From: Hypomyces perniciosus
Lineage: Eukaryota; Ascomycota; Sordariomycetes; Hypocreales; Hypocreaceae
DNA: 64,000 nucleotides
Direction of reading: 5' to 3'
Assembly: GCA_008477525.1 (NCBI GenBank)
Contig: SPDT01000003.1
Span: 2,294,001-2,358,000 of the forward strand
Shown: piece after piece, positions 28,989-41,739 of the stretch
How the letters are laid out: every line of letters starts with the position of its first letter
How positions within the stretch are numbered: position 1 is the first letter of the stretch
Made by a program: the position numbers and the translations under genes
The notes under the pieces: generated by a model
Database searches by the model: none
What the model was told of the DNA's origin: nothing
Seen by the model: the letters and a program-made list of their open reading frames with translations, nothing else

Positions 28989-31876
28989 ATGGATCCCTCT
29001 CAGCCTCACGGTCTTCAAAGGCCTCTCCGACCTCCATACCCTCCGTACCCTCGCGCCTCTTCTCGATCTTCCAACAGCACCACACACACCAGGATGACGT
29101 CTCAGAGTGCAAACAGCTCAGCCACGCAAATTACCACCTCACCTCAGCTCTCCAACTCGCATCCAGCCCATCGATTCTATCACAATGCTTGCAACAACCC
29201 CCCCGGCTCACCTCGATCTACCGCACGACATACGCCGCAGTTGTCTAGAGAAGGAAGCGCAGAGTCCACACGGCAGCAGGCCATATCAACATTCTTGCAG
29301 GAGAAGCTTCAGCGAGAACGCAGAGCGGAGAGTGAGAAGATGGGACATCCACCAACCCTATCAAGAATCAACACCGATATGAGTGCATCATTGGATCTCG
29401 GCAGGGCTGCCCAGGATTCACCATTGAGGTCAGGAGAGTCCGACGGCCAGCGGCCAAGGTCAAGCGCCGGCGCTGAACCACCAAAGAGGCCGGGGCTGGG
29501 GTTGAAAGAGATGGAGCAGGTAAGAACCTGACAACCCCATGTGTAAAGTCAGTGCTGACACATATCTAGGTGATGTCTACTCTTCACAAACAAAACTTTG
29601 ATCTCAAGCTAGAATTGTACCACCGTCGCGAAAAACAGACGACCCTGGAATCACGGATCGAAAACCTGGAAAACGACAAGCGACAGACTGAGGAGATCAA
29701 TGATTCCCTGCTAGAAGAGCTAGAGAAGCGTGACAAGGCCGTCGAGGAGGCCGTCGCCATGATTGTGGAGCTGGAAGCCAAGGTAGAACGCCTCCTTGGG
29801 GAGCGGAGCATGGTCCAGCACGTCGAGCAAGATGAATTCTTTTGTCCCCGGGACTTCGAAGCGAAATACAGAAATCCAACACCCGAATCCTCCCACCCGG
29901 ATGTCACAAAGTTGGAGGATGATGTCAAGGTCATCAACCGCATGCCCAGTTTCTTATCCGAGCGGAGCGAGAATACCGAGAACCTGCGTAATGTGTATCT
30001 CGGTGTTAGAGGCAGTGCTCTGAGTCTATCACGCGTCATGGAAGGGACGCCAGAGGCTGAGGCTATCCCCGTTAATGGCTTGGCCAGTCCTACTCTGAGC
30101 GTCCTAAGTGAGAGCTCATTTGCAAGCGTGTATGGTAAGAAGAGTCACGACAACGGTTTCCCCCCGCCAATCGATAAACCATTGAGCCTTGATGGTGTCG
30201 ATGCGAATCATCCCATGACTCACACGGATGACCTCCATGTTATGTCGAAAGGACGACCGACAGTGCTACCAGTTCGAGCAGCCACTGCCAATTGTTTCTT
30301 GCGGGGGAACCATACATCTGGTCCATTCCAGTCTATCTCAGGCATCATACGTCATGAATCTCCACTACAACAAATCGAGCAGCTTGACCAATCCCATATG
30401 ACCCTGAAGGAAGCATTCCGTCCAGTGGATCAGGGCAGGGAAAGACGCGGCTCGCAACCGACGCCATCCAACACATCACCCCGCAAACTTGCCAGGGAAG
30501 AAAAGCGGGAGGCTTTAAGGAGAGTGCTAACTGATGCGCCTGGTGGTGTGAGACTGCACGAGCAAGCCTTCCCACCCACTCCCGATACCATCTCTACCTC
30601 TACGCTGCATCGCATGAGGAACTCCAATGACTCTCTAGCACAGCAGCACGAGATGAGAAATCAACGTTCTTCTGTCATCTATGACGCGGATGTCGCAAAT
30701 GGTAGGTATCCAGACCAGCATTCCGGCGCATCACTGAAGGAGAAGCCAAGACATGTCGTGGATCAAGGTATGGTGAGAGACCCCAGGGTAAGCCAAGTTT
30801 ACAGCCAAGAAGCGGTCATTCACCACGCCCGTTCCGCCAGCGAGACAACTGTTTCTCAAAAGCGTGACAATGGCTGGGATAGCGATAGCGATGATGGGTC
30901 CGATGGCCGTTCGTTGCAGTCTAGCATTGACGTCTGGATGCGAGAGAGTGCCAAACCAACCAGAGATGGTGGCCGTGCCTCTCCAGATCTGTTCAGCTTT
31001 CCCAACAGTACCTCCAAGGGCGGATGGGCTCCGGAGACGATGTTTGGGCAAAACAGTGTGCGACCTGGGACACAGGGCATTGGTCCTGATGCTAACTACA
31101 TGAGCGACCTATTCTCCCTGCGTCAAGCCCTCTACGCCGCACATGCCGGCACATTGCAGGTTGGGCCTCTGCCACCAGACAGGAGATCTAGCTTGCACGC
31201 ACGCACGGTGTCCACATCTGGCTCCATCATTCAGAACTCGCCAAAGCCAGACGCATGGCAGAACTCTCCTGTCCAACGACCGCGACAGGCACAGGGACAT
31301 ATTAGGCGGCAGAGCGATGGTGTGAGAATGGATATACGAACACCGGTGCAACAGCAACAGTTTAATCTGCCACCTCAACCACACAGTGATCAGAAGAAGA
31401 ATCACTACCCACCTATTACAGGTCAACAAGGACCCCGAAGTGGCTTCAACCGACTGTTCCGTCGTTCCCTGGTCGGTGGTCCGCCCAGCAGTGCGTCAGA
31501 GAGCGCACCACAAAGCCCAATGGAAGGAAATGTGGACACCTCAAAGAACCTCCAGAACATGGGCGCTCCCATCTGGCCTGGCAGGACTGGCACCGTGGAT
31601 GACGAAGATCGCACAGGCGCAACTCCTCCGCCCATCATGCTGAACCCCCGGCAGATGAGGAGAAACACGGCAGGAGCGGAAGCAGCACCTGACTTCATAC
31701 CCCCATCGATCAGTGCTCCGGAGCAAATTACGGAGTTATGTGCAGGTGGACGACAAACACCAACGTTGCAAAAGCCCCCGCAAACTGCTCCAGCACCGTC
31801 GGGCACGGGAATGCGGAGGAAATGGTTGCCCGGGTTTGGACGGGCGACTAGTGGCCTTAAGAACAGAGCCGGCTAG
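28989..31876 (+). CDS. Centrosomin N-terminal motif (Cnn_1N) protein
   Basis: Two exons, join(28989..29519,29570..31876), give 945 aa; the 50-nt intron (GTAAGA to ATCTAG) falls inside the conserved domain in phase 0. Residues about 168-250 form the Cnn_1N motif: GLGLKEMEQ, then VMSTLHKQNFDLKLELYHRR and a coiled coil ending LLEELEKRDKAVEEAVAMI. This motif recruits gamma-tubulin complexes to microtubule-organising centres in Mto1, Pcp1, centrosomin and Aspergillus ApsB. The 170 N-terminal residues and most of the C-terminal 650 are Ser/Pro/Gln-rich and predicted disordered. Unlike ApsB it has no long coiled coil after the motif, so it is probably a different, filamentous-fungus-specific family member. 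The exact orthologue is uncertain. Confidence 0.85.
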
Positions 31877-32597
31877 AGACTGAGCTCTACCTAAAAGAAC
31901 CGCTGGCGGGCATGTGCATAGAGAGAAGGGGTCTTTTCCTGTGTATTTTCAAGGTTATATGAGATACCAATTGGGATCAGAGCATTGAATATGACTCCTG
32001 ATCCCCGGGTAAAGGGTGAATTTCCTTTGTTCCTAAGGGTTTTACTTTGTTCGGGTGTGTACATATTGCGGATTGCATAAAAGTCTTTTCTAGGCAAATG
32101 TATAACTAGGAATTAAGGATCTCAGGGCGGGCGCATATTGGCTCGAGGCTATGGGCTTTGCATATATATTTGCTTTGAGAAATACAACTCCGTGACCACT
32201 AAGGTGTGTCCCTACCAGCATTGTGAAACTCTTTATCTCCGCCAAGTTATAGGACTCTGTTGCTATGAAAGTACGTGGAACCCGTTTTTATATGCTTGAT
32301 CGAAACCTAACATTGCTGACTAGTCACTATTGCGAACGGCAACTGAGGATTTTTATACGAAGTACCTAGGTACTGTACTTGCATTCAACTAACTCTTCTT
32401 CAATAGTCCACCTCCCAACTCGCGTATATACAGGCACCCCCTTCGTGAACTATTGAGAAATAAAACCAAAGAAATCATCAACCGATCCCAAAAAGAGCCA
32501 TCAAGACTCAAATCAAAATATTCTCGAATGCTTAGTTGAGCGGGGCTCTTGAAAGAAGCATGAAAGAAGAGCCCCCAAACATCAAGAAGCTCGATGC
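31877..32597. other. Intergenic region between convergent genes
   Basis: About 720 bp of 3' flanking sequence between the Cnn_1N gene and the DPBB gene. No gene or repeat recognised. The palindromic TACCTAGGTA occurs near 32364-32373. Confidence 0.5.
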
Positions 32598-32981
32598 TTA
32601 AGCCCAGGTCCAAGAACCCTGGACACGGCCAGCATCAAGGCTACCGACGAGATCGGCGAAAGCTGCGGGCGAAAGGTCTAAGTCGTTCAATTGGCAGCCG
32701 GCGCAGCGGTCGACGACCTCAACGTTGACGGTGCGGCCTTGGTACGAGACATTGATCCTGTTGCCGCAGGGGCGCTGGGAGTCGAAGAGTCCGGCGGACA
32801 CGGCGACGATGTAGTCATTGTCGCCGTTCTGCCAGCCACAGGCGCCGAGGCCGGGGTTGAAGTAGGTGATGTCGCCGCCTCCCTGGCGGGCTTGAAGGTC
32901 GGCGGTATTGGTTTCAGTGACGGGTGCAGCGGTGGCAGTGAAAGCCAGGGCGAGGGCGATGAGGGACTTGAAGCCAGCCAT
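32598..32981 (-). CDS. Secreted RlpA-like double-psi beta-barrel protein
   Basis: A single-exon gene of 127 aa with ATG at 32981. The signal peptide is MAGFKSLIALALAFTATAAP; a short pro-segment ends in LQARQ, with a possible monobasic site. The mature part GDITYFNPGLGACGWQNGDN, then YIVAVSAGLFD, CGNRINVSYQGRTVNVEVVD, RCAGCQLNDLDLSPAAFADL and a WTWA end is the RlpA-like DPBB fold of expansins, barwin and small fungal effectors. The Asp in VVDRC and four Cys (two disulphides) are conserved. Fungal members are secreted, often abundant, and many lack a proven enzyme activity. No carbohydrate-binding domain is attached. Confidence 0.93.
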   Translation of the reverse strand: MAGFKSLIALALAFTATAAPVTETNTADLQARQGGGDITYFNPGLGACGWQNGDNDYIVAVSAGLFDSQRPCGNRINVSYQGRTVNVEVVDRCAGCQLNDLDLSPAAFADLVGSLDAGRVQGSWTWA

Positions 32982-33141
32982 TGTAATGTTTGGAAGTTGG
33001 GGGAATTGGAAAGAGAAGAAGTTTGAAGAGTTGGTTGTGGTGGAAGAGTTGTGGTTTGGTGAGTTGCTTGGAGTTGGTTGCTTGAGGACTGTGTGTCTGG
33101 TGAGGATGGGAAAGTATGACCCTTGAGGGATTGGCGAGGGT

Positions 33142-33149
33142 ATTATATA
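33142..33149 (-). promoter_or_regulatory. TATA box of the DPBB gene
   Basis: TATATAAT on the minus strand, about 160 bp upstream of the ATG at 32981, at a position that would give a leader of roughly 120-130 nt. A strong TATA box fits a highly expressed or induced secreted protein. Confidence 0.5.
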
Positions 33150-36100
33150 GCTAAGATCTTGGATATTGATTCACGTCTTGATACCACCGCCTACGAGTTC
33201 AGATCCGACTTCGCTGACCGACTTGGCAGACCGACTTGCACATTGAGTCTCCATCATGACGCGATTCATGACCCAAGGGGTGTTGCCAAATCACCACGAT
33301 GCCAGCATGGTTACAACCATCACGACCATACGAGTTGTGCCCGTTTCAAAAACTTCTCTTTCCCTTGAAGGTCAAGGCTTGGTGGAATCACGCATCACGG
33401 TCAGCGAATGACAAATAGAGCTGGGAGAGTGTTCCTGATGGACGACAAGGAGCCACTGGGAACAATGGGGCGAGTTCTCACGGCAAACGTTACGTGGGTA
33501 GTGCTCGTGTTCTCGACGAGGACTGGAGAGACAGATAATCGAGAGCCAACAAGGTGTCGAAGCATCTTTGCAAGTCTAGAACAGGAAGGTGAGCCTTAAC
33601 AAGGCATTATGGCTGGATCGTTGAGGGAACCTTGATGATCGAATCAAGCTGCAGCAGTATATCCCGTGCTCACGGCATGTTTTGTTTGCTTGGCTGTCGC
33701 TTACCCGTCATCCTCGGAATAGGCCTGTCTTAGCTTTGGTTAGGAGTCTCTGCCGAGTTATCCATACTCAAATGCTACCCTGCCATGTTTGGCAGACGTC
33801 GTTCAGGGACATACACCTTGGCGATGAAGTTGCACCCATGTAAGCCATGTTCGTCATAGCCACCGAGCTATCCTAGGAAGAGGAAGAGTGGATAGGAAAT
33901 GACACGGCTGACATGCATACGCACACATATAAGCTTTCAGGATGATCTGTAACCTTACTAATTTGATACAATGGCGATGGCACGTTTCGAAATCATCTGG
34001 TTTGTAAAGCTTGGCATGCAAGATCACTAATGGCGCAAAGCGGGACTCGGATATTTATCCTGCGAGATGGATTTTGCCGGGAGTTCCAACATGTTTAATT
34101 TGGAAGTTGGGATGTTAGTATCGATTAGTAGTTTTGGCGGTTGGTGAGATGGACTCTAAATGCATTCCGTACACGTATACCGTACCACGTATGTCGTATG
34201 CTCGTAGATGGGATGGTTTAGCACACGATGGATATAACTAGTGAGCAGAAAAACAGTGTGAAAGCGTGATATTGGTATAGACCGTAGTCAATTCTCGATA
34301 TTCAGCTACGGATCTTTCTGTTCTCGGGAACATGCAATAACCTCCAGATCCTAGCCACGGCACCAATGCTCCGTAGATCCGATTAGAATAACCACCAAGG
34401 GACCCATGGCGTCATTGCTGACAGTGGACACACCTGCAGGTCCGCGGCGGCACTGAAATCCGAAGCATCTTATTATCCAACCTGCTTTTTTAGGAAATGG
34501 CCTGGCCAGGAGTCATGGCATTTCAGCTTACGATACCGGGGAAATTCTGTCATCATTGCTTACTGAAGCTACCAGAAAACATGACTTCCGAATGCGTAAC
34601 GATTCATCAGGAATTCCACGCAATATGGGGACAATGTTACGGTAGATGCTCACTAGATGACCTCAGTGTTGAACTGTGTGATGACCTGGCAACATAAATG
34701 GAGGTTTACTTGCTGCCTTCGGCTCAATGTCCACCCGAGCCGTGGGCGACTAAACTTTTCTGGAGTGCCGTGATTGTTGCTTCAAACCCCAAAAGTTTGC
34801 AAACCTACGAAGTACGCGGTCAAAAAGATGCTGATCCTCGCATCGTCAGCATTCCAGAAGTTTTCGACGCTTTCAGAGCGCCGCGGCTGGGTAGCGAAAT
34901 TGTGACATATATCGTCATAGAAAAGGTAAAGGACGATGATTGCGCCAACTACCACAAGCAGTATCCGAAAGAGGCGGAACAAGCGATTAAGGTATCGCAA
35001 ACGCCGTTCTATCAAACCGTTGTACCAGGCCAGCAGCAGTGAATTGTACACACCCCAGCAATTGTAGCTGATAATGCAGGTTGTATTGCATTTGACACGT
35101 TCGCCATATTTGGGACATTTTACTGTCCCCCAATGCGCTCCCTGGGCCCTTTGAGCGACAGGAGCCTTACGACATATTATTTTCAGATGTCGGGGCAGGT
35201 TGTATTTTCAACGACCTCAAGGAGGTAGAGGACTGGATAAAAACAAGTGGAAGGAGGCGAAGCGCCTAGAGCTTCGCCTAGATAGAATCAGTTTGCAAGG
35301 AGAGCGACTTTCTATTTGTCATTACGATCTAACCCGGTTCAACATCAAGGTGGTGAGCGAATTAACATTCTTGACCTGGGGTTCTCTGGCATCTAACCTC
35401 ACATTTTCGAGCAATTTAGCCTTATCCACCGATTCGACTTACGGAGCCGGTTTACAAAAAGATCTACCCAAGCAACTTTTTGTACCAAAATCATCTAAAC
35501 CTATGCTTTATCTTACAGTAAGATTTCACATGTTCGGCTGTTAGCGGGATTAGCAAGATCAGCAATGTCCTTTCCGACACCTTTCCACGAGTAGGTTTCA
35601 CGGTAGACGAGCGATTATATTTGCCCACATAACCCAGATGCTTGAGCTGAGTACCACAGGGTCAGCAGGCCCATTCATCAGCTGATAGATCCATGTGCCG
35701 GGACACAGCTCACTGAGGGGTTTTGATGCATACGCGTAGCTGCATCTGACGCGTGCTTAGGTATCACGCAGCTCTGAGTTTCCGCAGATGACAACACATG
35801 AGCTTTGCATGTAAGCAGCGGGGTTGACTGCGGGCACAGCTCCTAATAGATTGCATTGAGGAAAGGAAAACCAAGAAGACGACAATATATCAGAATAGAA
35901 GCCTTCTTGTGATTCTGTGATTTCTATAATTTCCTGTAATTCCTGTGATTCCTGGGTTATATTCTACTATATGCCTAATAGATGGAATGCTTTCTTATTC
36001 GGAAACTTTGTAAATGACGAATTATTCTCCAAGGCAGCAAAGACTCAGAAACGCACTGAATTCAGTTTCATGTCCAGAAGCACACCTGTGTACATCTAGC

Positions 36101-38973
36101 CGGGTTTGTGTGTATTCCTCCTCTTGGTGGCTGTGAGTCAGAGTAAGCAGTCTGGAGTCCATAATTAATTTCCCTTCTATAGAGTGCAACAATGGCTCCG
36201 TGTACCTGACTGTGTTGTACAGTTTCGGACTCAATCGACTGGATCGAAACCTTGTTGGGTATCAATGCAGGATTCGTAGCAATTTAGTTAATTGGATCCA
36301 GCACTGTCAATTAAAGGAACCACCTACTTAATCTATCTAGCAGGTAGCAAATCTAGTAGTAGATCGCTTCCCCGAAATAGAAGTAGTGGAACAGGAGGGC
36401 TGACAGCGGCACTTGCAGCGGCAGCATCCATACTCCGCCTCATTTGCGTAAATCGAGCCACTTTTCGGTTCCTAAGCGATCTGTTTCCCATGCTTAACTG
36501 GAGGTTAATGGCGTCCGCCCAAGCACGCTTCCCACATAGTCCTTACATATGTGCTGGCATACTTTATAAACTGTGGCTATCATGGTTGAAGAAGCGAGGA
36601 GTAATACAGGTCGTGTGAACTGGAGTTAAATGCCTAGTGCACCGAAATCCTTTGCCAAGATGACCACGACTACAGTGGTTTAACTATGAGCATTACTATA
36701 CTAGTGCAGGTGTCTTGGCACCAGGAGGTCTAGGAAATCGTACAGCCCTAGCTTAGCTAGTGATCCATTGTGAGACTCTAGAGTAATGTGCGGCAGGCTC
36801 GTCAAAATATTACATCCATAATGAGAAAAGTGAGACTTGGTATCTGAAATTCTGGAAAAAGGAGCCTCCAAGTCGGGCAAGGTGTGGCTTACGGTCTTAT
36901 GTTAGTTCACTGCCAGCCAGCCACGTATGCGTAATTAATATAGAGTAGAAATGGATGGCTATGAACATTGATCATTGGTAACTTTCCCCTACAACTTACA
37001 GGTGATGTGCGAAGAGTAGATAGTATTCGCCCGATATGGACCGAAGAAGTATAATATTTGCGTGCGAACTGCTATAATTACTGGGGTCTTTGCTTGCGCC
37101 TCCAGTAATTAACTTCGGAGACACCAAGTCTAGCCTTGGCCTTAATGCAACATTGATCCATCGCCAAGGCTTCTCCTGACTAGCGTTTGATATTGGGCAA
37201 GTCCTCTCACGTTTCGTTGTTCAAGCCACATAGAAAGTGAAGACCTAGCAAGGTTATTCCTCGTCATGGTATGGCTGAGCAAACTTGCGCAGTAGACCCT
37301 CTAGGCTGAAATGCCATCCTTGGACCTGCTCAGCAGTCTTCTCATTCCTGGCTTTCAAGGGACGTCTAGGCGAACAGCCCTAACATTTAATAGATGTCAT
37401 TAAAAGAGCCACTATTGCTAAAGAGGTATAGGTTCGGTAAATAGATTTAAAGATAATATATAGGCTGATTGTATAAGCTTTACTAAGTTCTGTGTTTTAG
37501 CCGCAATTTTACGCAATATTTTCAATACGCGTGTTCCGTAATTTGTTATACTACGGAGTATCTCTTATATCAAAAATCCGACAAATTAAGCAAACACCTG
37601 TGCAGTCAAATCTGCCTCTATTGAGTTACCAAGCAGCTGATTGATAGACATGCTGCGCTGGTGAGGGCCAACTTATGATGCCTACGAGAAGTAGCTGAGA
37701 AAACCCTTTGAACACCATCGGGATTGAGCTCCAGTTGTCGACTAAGAGATCCAAAATGGGCTACTGCGCCCGCACGTCGTCAGCATTCAGCATATGTCAG
37801 ACGTCGCGAAACTGAGTCACTTTAAGCAAATGAAGCTAACTCCTTCGTGCGCCATCAGTGCAACTCTCGACCAATAATCCTTGCCTATCGTTTCCTTTTA
37901 CCAAGCTGCCAAGCCAAATTCTGAACTAAAGCGCCCGCAAATAATGCGTTAGCGTTTGAATCATCCTCCTTTAAATAGAATCTTAAATTCCAGAGTATTC
38001 TACTACTATTATTATTACTGTTACGAGTACGGAGTAGTAGCTGTTGACAACTACTCAATTGCAGAGTGTAGCATCGCTTCAGTCAATTGGGCCTCATTGA
38101 TGAATGAAAAACCAACATTATCGTGCCCGATTTATCAATCACAGATCAACAGTATGAGGGCTCATTTGGTGGATTGAAATGATTGAATCCGACACTCTTG
38201 CTGATCCCAAGTTAGGTGGGAAAAGCTGCTGCTTAAATACATGAAAACTTGCTAACTAATTGATCATGACCACCCGGATCTAGGAAATCTAGCTGTCATG
38301 ATATCGTCATGGACTTACGGATCTGGCTGTTGTTGCAAGCCAGTTGGGAATCAAGGAATGTTGGAATGAAGGAATGTGTCCTGATGTGAAACTATCCGTT
38401 ACTGAAGTTGACACGATGTACCTCTCTGCAGAACTAAGATGCAAAAATGTTTTTGTGAATGTTATTTGAATGTGGTATTTCCCTGTGCCAGCTGACAGGA
38501 GCTAATATCAACTGATAGATGCCAATGTTTATGGCGGATATAGCTATGATACTCGGTGTTCCAACTACCCGTTGGTGTTCACGAAGTACTACACCAACTG
38601 GTACGGAGTAGTATTTCCTCATATTAAGCAAAAGACCAACTCGGCGTTGACCAAACCGGCCCGAGTGCCCTTGTGACTCGGGCCGGTTGGCCAATCTGCC
38701 GAATACGCGTACTTGACCATTAAAGGCATCTTGAAGGAACGGAGGCTGTGTTTTTGTCGTACGAGTAGGATTTAAGGCCGCGTGTGGCGCCCCAATTTGG
38801 GTGTGTGCTGGTTCGGAGTACTGAGGAACGGAGTAGGAATGTATTCCGTACGGAGTACTCCGTGCTTACTCCGTACACACTAAAGAATAAATTGCCGACA
38901 AAGCCGTCGAGTTCATCCTGTCAATTCTGTTCCCTCAAGCTATCAATTACATGAATAGCATTTCGGGCTCAAT
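33150..38973. other. Sparse 5.8-kb region with decayed fragments
   Basis: No intact gene was found. Small frames at 34497-35042 (listed separately), 35200-35544 and 36292-36618 on the plus strand look partly protein-like but match nothing I recognise. Imperfect GTGATTCCTG-type repeats occur near 35910-35955. TACGGAGTA or its complement occurs at 37552, 38028, 38602, 38849 and 38867; the last two flank each other just before the MBOAT gene. AT content is higher than in the housekeeping block. Confidence 0.4.
34497..35042 (+). pseudogene. Unrecognised ORF split by one TAA
   Basis: Two plus-strand frames, 34497-34697 and 34698-35042, are in the same phase and separated only by a TAA codon (34695-34697). 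Read through, they give about 182 residues, including LPENMTSECVTIHQEFHAIW and EIVTYIVIEKVKDDDCANYH. One CAA to TAA change would explain the break. No family is recognised, so it may equally be two chance frames. Confidence 0.28.
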
Positions 38974-40358
38974 ATGAGTGTCGATATGAGTGAAGTGACA
39001 ATGTCAGTTCTATTTGACACCTCAAGAGCAGCTTCGTGCTTGCTCCTTTACCTGGCCGCCTTTGTACCGCCAGCAATTCTCATCAACACGACTCCCAAGA
39101 CGTCTCTTCTACGGACTCTCTGGGCCCCCTGCATATTCCTTATTGGCAAGCAACTTATACTGGAGATATATTATTTTATAAAGTTATTCACAGCCAGGAA
39201 TCTAATACTAGGTGCGACAATGGTCTCGCTCCTCCATTGCGTAAATCTTCTCGCCATCGCACGTCTTCACCCAGAGGAGCTACAAGGTGTCATATATAAG
39301 CCATCGGACAACTTGTTGCAGAAGGTATTTCACACTGGGATTCTAATTTTCAACATACGCGCCTTCGAAACACCATGGCAGTGCAAGAACATCCCGGCCT
39401 TTCCGCGCTATTACAGCGGCCAAGCGGACAAGAAACCCCAGAGCAAGGTGCGGCCTGGTAGAGGCTCGTTTATCCTCCGCCAGTCACTCATCATTTTCTG
39501 GCAATATCTAGTACTGGATTTGATCAATACCAATGCGGCTGACACCCCTCCGGAAGTGAACGCCGAACTTTTCGCTCCTGGTGCGGAATACAAGTATCTC
39601 AGCGCAACATCTCAACAGTGGATTGGTCGCGTGTCTGTCGCATTCGCATGGATAGGGCCGGTGAGGTTATCTCTCGACCTCTATTACCGTTTTCTAGGAC
39701 TGGTTTTAGTCTGTTTTGGTTTGGTGTCACCTGAGTGGTGGCCACCACTGTTCGGAGGCATACTGGAAGCGTACACTATCCGTGGGTTCTGGAAGTAAGC
39801 AATATCTTCTTCAAAACGTGTCAATCTCTCTAATCTAACATCATCTCTAGCAAATTCTGGCATCAGATGTGCCGGTTGGGGTTGACTTCATGGAGCAACT
39901 TCATAGCCAGAGACGTTCTCCGGCTTCCTCGCCCGTCCTTCTTGGAGCGTTACTTTAACATATTCGTCGCGTTCCTCATCTCTGGTACTATTCACCTCAT
40001 TCTCGACACACTGGCTTCGATACCGTGGTACCAGTCTGGTGCCACCGCTTTCTTCTGCTCTTTCACGATTGGTATCATGATTGAGGATGGGGTTCAAGGG
40101 TTATGGCGTCGGTTGACCAGCAAGAGGAACGAGAATCAACCAGCTCCATGGTGGCACAAACTCGTTGGATTCGTCTGGGTGATCTTTTGGTTCAGCCTGA
40201 CCTCGCCGTGGTATATGTATAATTATTCCAGGATGCCACCTGAACTCCACGCGTCGGTCCCCGTCAGTGTGGTGAGGCAAATTGGACTGCCAACTACGCA
40301 GGGAATACTGGCAATCGGCGGTTTAGTATTGAAATTTGTCTTTGGTGGTGAGCTTTAA
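38974..40358 (+). CDS. MBOAT / wax-synthase-like acyltransferase
   Basis: Two exons, join(38974..39794,39851..40358), give 442 aa; the intron (GTAAGC to TCTAG) restores RGFWNKFWHQM across the junction. ATG at 38974 was taken (MSVDMSEVTMSVLF); a second Met three codons on is possible. There are seven to nine hydrophobic segments, for example ASCLLLYLAAFVPPAIL and TAFFCSFTIGIMI. The conserved RGFW..FWHQM motif precedes RDVLRLPRPSFLERY and the active-site His in FLISGTIHLI. This matches the MBOAT_2 (wax synthase-like) family, whose fungal members, such as Tri7-type enzymes, transfer acetyl groups to secondary-metabolite alcohols in ER membranes. No terpene, polyketide or NRPS core gene is nearby, so the substrate is unknown. 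Confidence 0.88.
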
Positions 40359-41241
40359 TCACCGTCTGCATCGCGACAGTGACTGCAGGGGTCACTTTGC
40401 CCTTGACTTGACACGAGGTCGATGTGGCTTCGTTCGATCTACATGCAACCCCCAGCGGCGATTGTCTCATAACGAAAATGATTACGAAGTATGCAGCAAT
40501 GATATTGAAATACCCTGAGTCCGTGTATAGCCTTTCCCATATGCTTTCCATGCCAGATTAAGTGACCACGCTTGGTCATTTTTCCTTCCATTAATGCACT
40601 GCTGCTCTTGGGCACAACAATTTTCCTACCGTCAAAGTACATGGAGCAATTGTACGTAGATGGAGTTTGATGTGTTTTTTTTTTGGCGGCCAACGAACCG
40701 CGCGCCACCCCCTTACGATACCTGACCCCATGCGCGGAAACGGACCTCACACACCGTTTTGTATGTCTCAGCAACGAGGTGGTGCATTCTAAGTAGCGGT
40801 GCTCAATCAAGCCTACTCGTATTTATTTACCTACTGATTTGATACCATTGGATGCATCGTATAAGGAACCCAGCAGTGAAAGCACAGATGTTGCATTGCA
40901 ATGGGGCTCGCTAGGCACAGTGAGTTGCGACAGGCAACGCTTTCGTATATCACATATCAAAAGACAGTCTTCAAGTCATACCAATGCGTGTCCGGTTGTA
41001 ATTGCTTTAGATATACGAAGTAATATGCAATCAGCTTTTAATACTTCACAGTGCCATTTCATACAATATCGTCCGGCTTGCAGCTGAGCAGCTGCGTTAA
41101 TGCAAGCGCCATGGACTTGTCTTAGCGTAAGACATTACTTTCTAAATGCAACTCCGAGATGAAGTTTACGTGTTAAATAAAATTGCATCGGCTGTGATTC
41201 ATCTTCTGTCAAGCCACCAACATGACTTGTACTAATATCCA
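40359..41241. other. Intergenic region, nothing recognised
   Basis: About 880 bp between the MBOAT gene and the small secreted protein. Short frames here show no domain or signal peptide. A run of 11 T lies at about 40674-40684. Confidence 0.5.
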
Positions 41242-41247
41242 TATAAG
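41242..41247 (+). promoter_or_regulatory. TATA box of the small cysteine-rich gene
   Basis: TATAAG, 82 bp upstream of the ATG at 41329, in a typical core-promoter position. Confidence 0.45.
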
Positions 41248-41328
41248 ACGCGAAATCTGCCCATTCGAGATCACCACAAAACACCCAATCTCTTTATCGT
41301 CCATCCTGGGTATTACCCTGCTGCGAAA

Positions 41329-41739
41329 ATGAAGGCCGCCATTTCTATTCTTCCCGTTCTCGTTGGACTTGCATCAGCGGCGGCCTGTTATCCACCACCC
41401 CCCGCAATAACAACGACATCACCACCCACGACGACAACGACATCTCCGCCAACAACGACGACATCGTCAGCGCCAGTTTGTGTCCCACCAGGAGGACCTT
41501 GCGACTTGGCAGATCCTGGTGCCTGTTGCAATCAAATATGTGAAAATTTCAACCCTCCCGTAAGTGTCTTCAATATGTTCAGTCAGGCGAGCAATGCCTA
41601 GCTATATACACCAATTTGGCTAACGGAGAATAGGCTCAGCCGGTAAGTTTACATCCTGAAAATTAGCATGAGGCGTAAAACTCGAGTAGCATATATGGAG
41701 TATACTAATTCGGTTGACAATTCCCAGACATGTGGTTAG
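41329..41739 (+). CDS. Small secreted cysteine-knot-like protein with mini-exons
   Basis: Proposed join(41329..41559,41634..41642,41728..41739) gives 83 aa. The signal peptide is MKAAISILPVLVGLASAAA. It is followed by a Pro/Thr-rich spacer (TTTSPPTTTT repeats) and a C-terminal Cys module: C-x6-C-x7-CC-x3-C, then a last Cys from the mini-exons. That spacing is close to the inhibitor-cystine-knot pattern seen in many small secreted peptides of fungi and animals. Introns carry GTAAGT donors and a good branch site (GGCTAACGG); exon 2 is only nine bases (Ala-Gln-Pro) and exon 3 gives Thr-Cys-Gly and stop. Without the mini-exons the sixth Cys would be lost, which supports the model. The T/P spacer is probably O-glycosylated. 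Function is unknown: effector, antimicrobial or other. The 3' end is uncertain (see findings). Confidence 0.65.
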
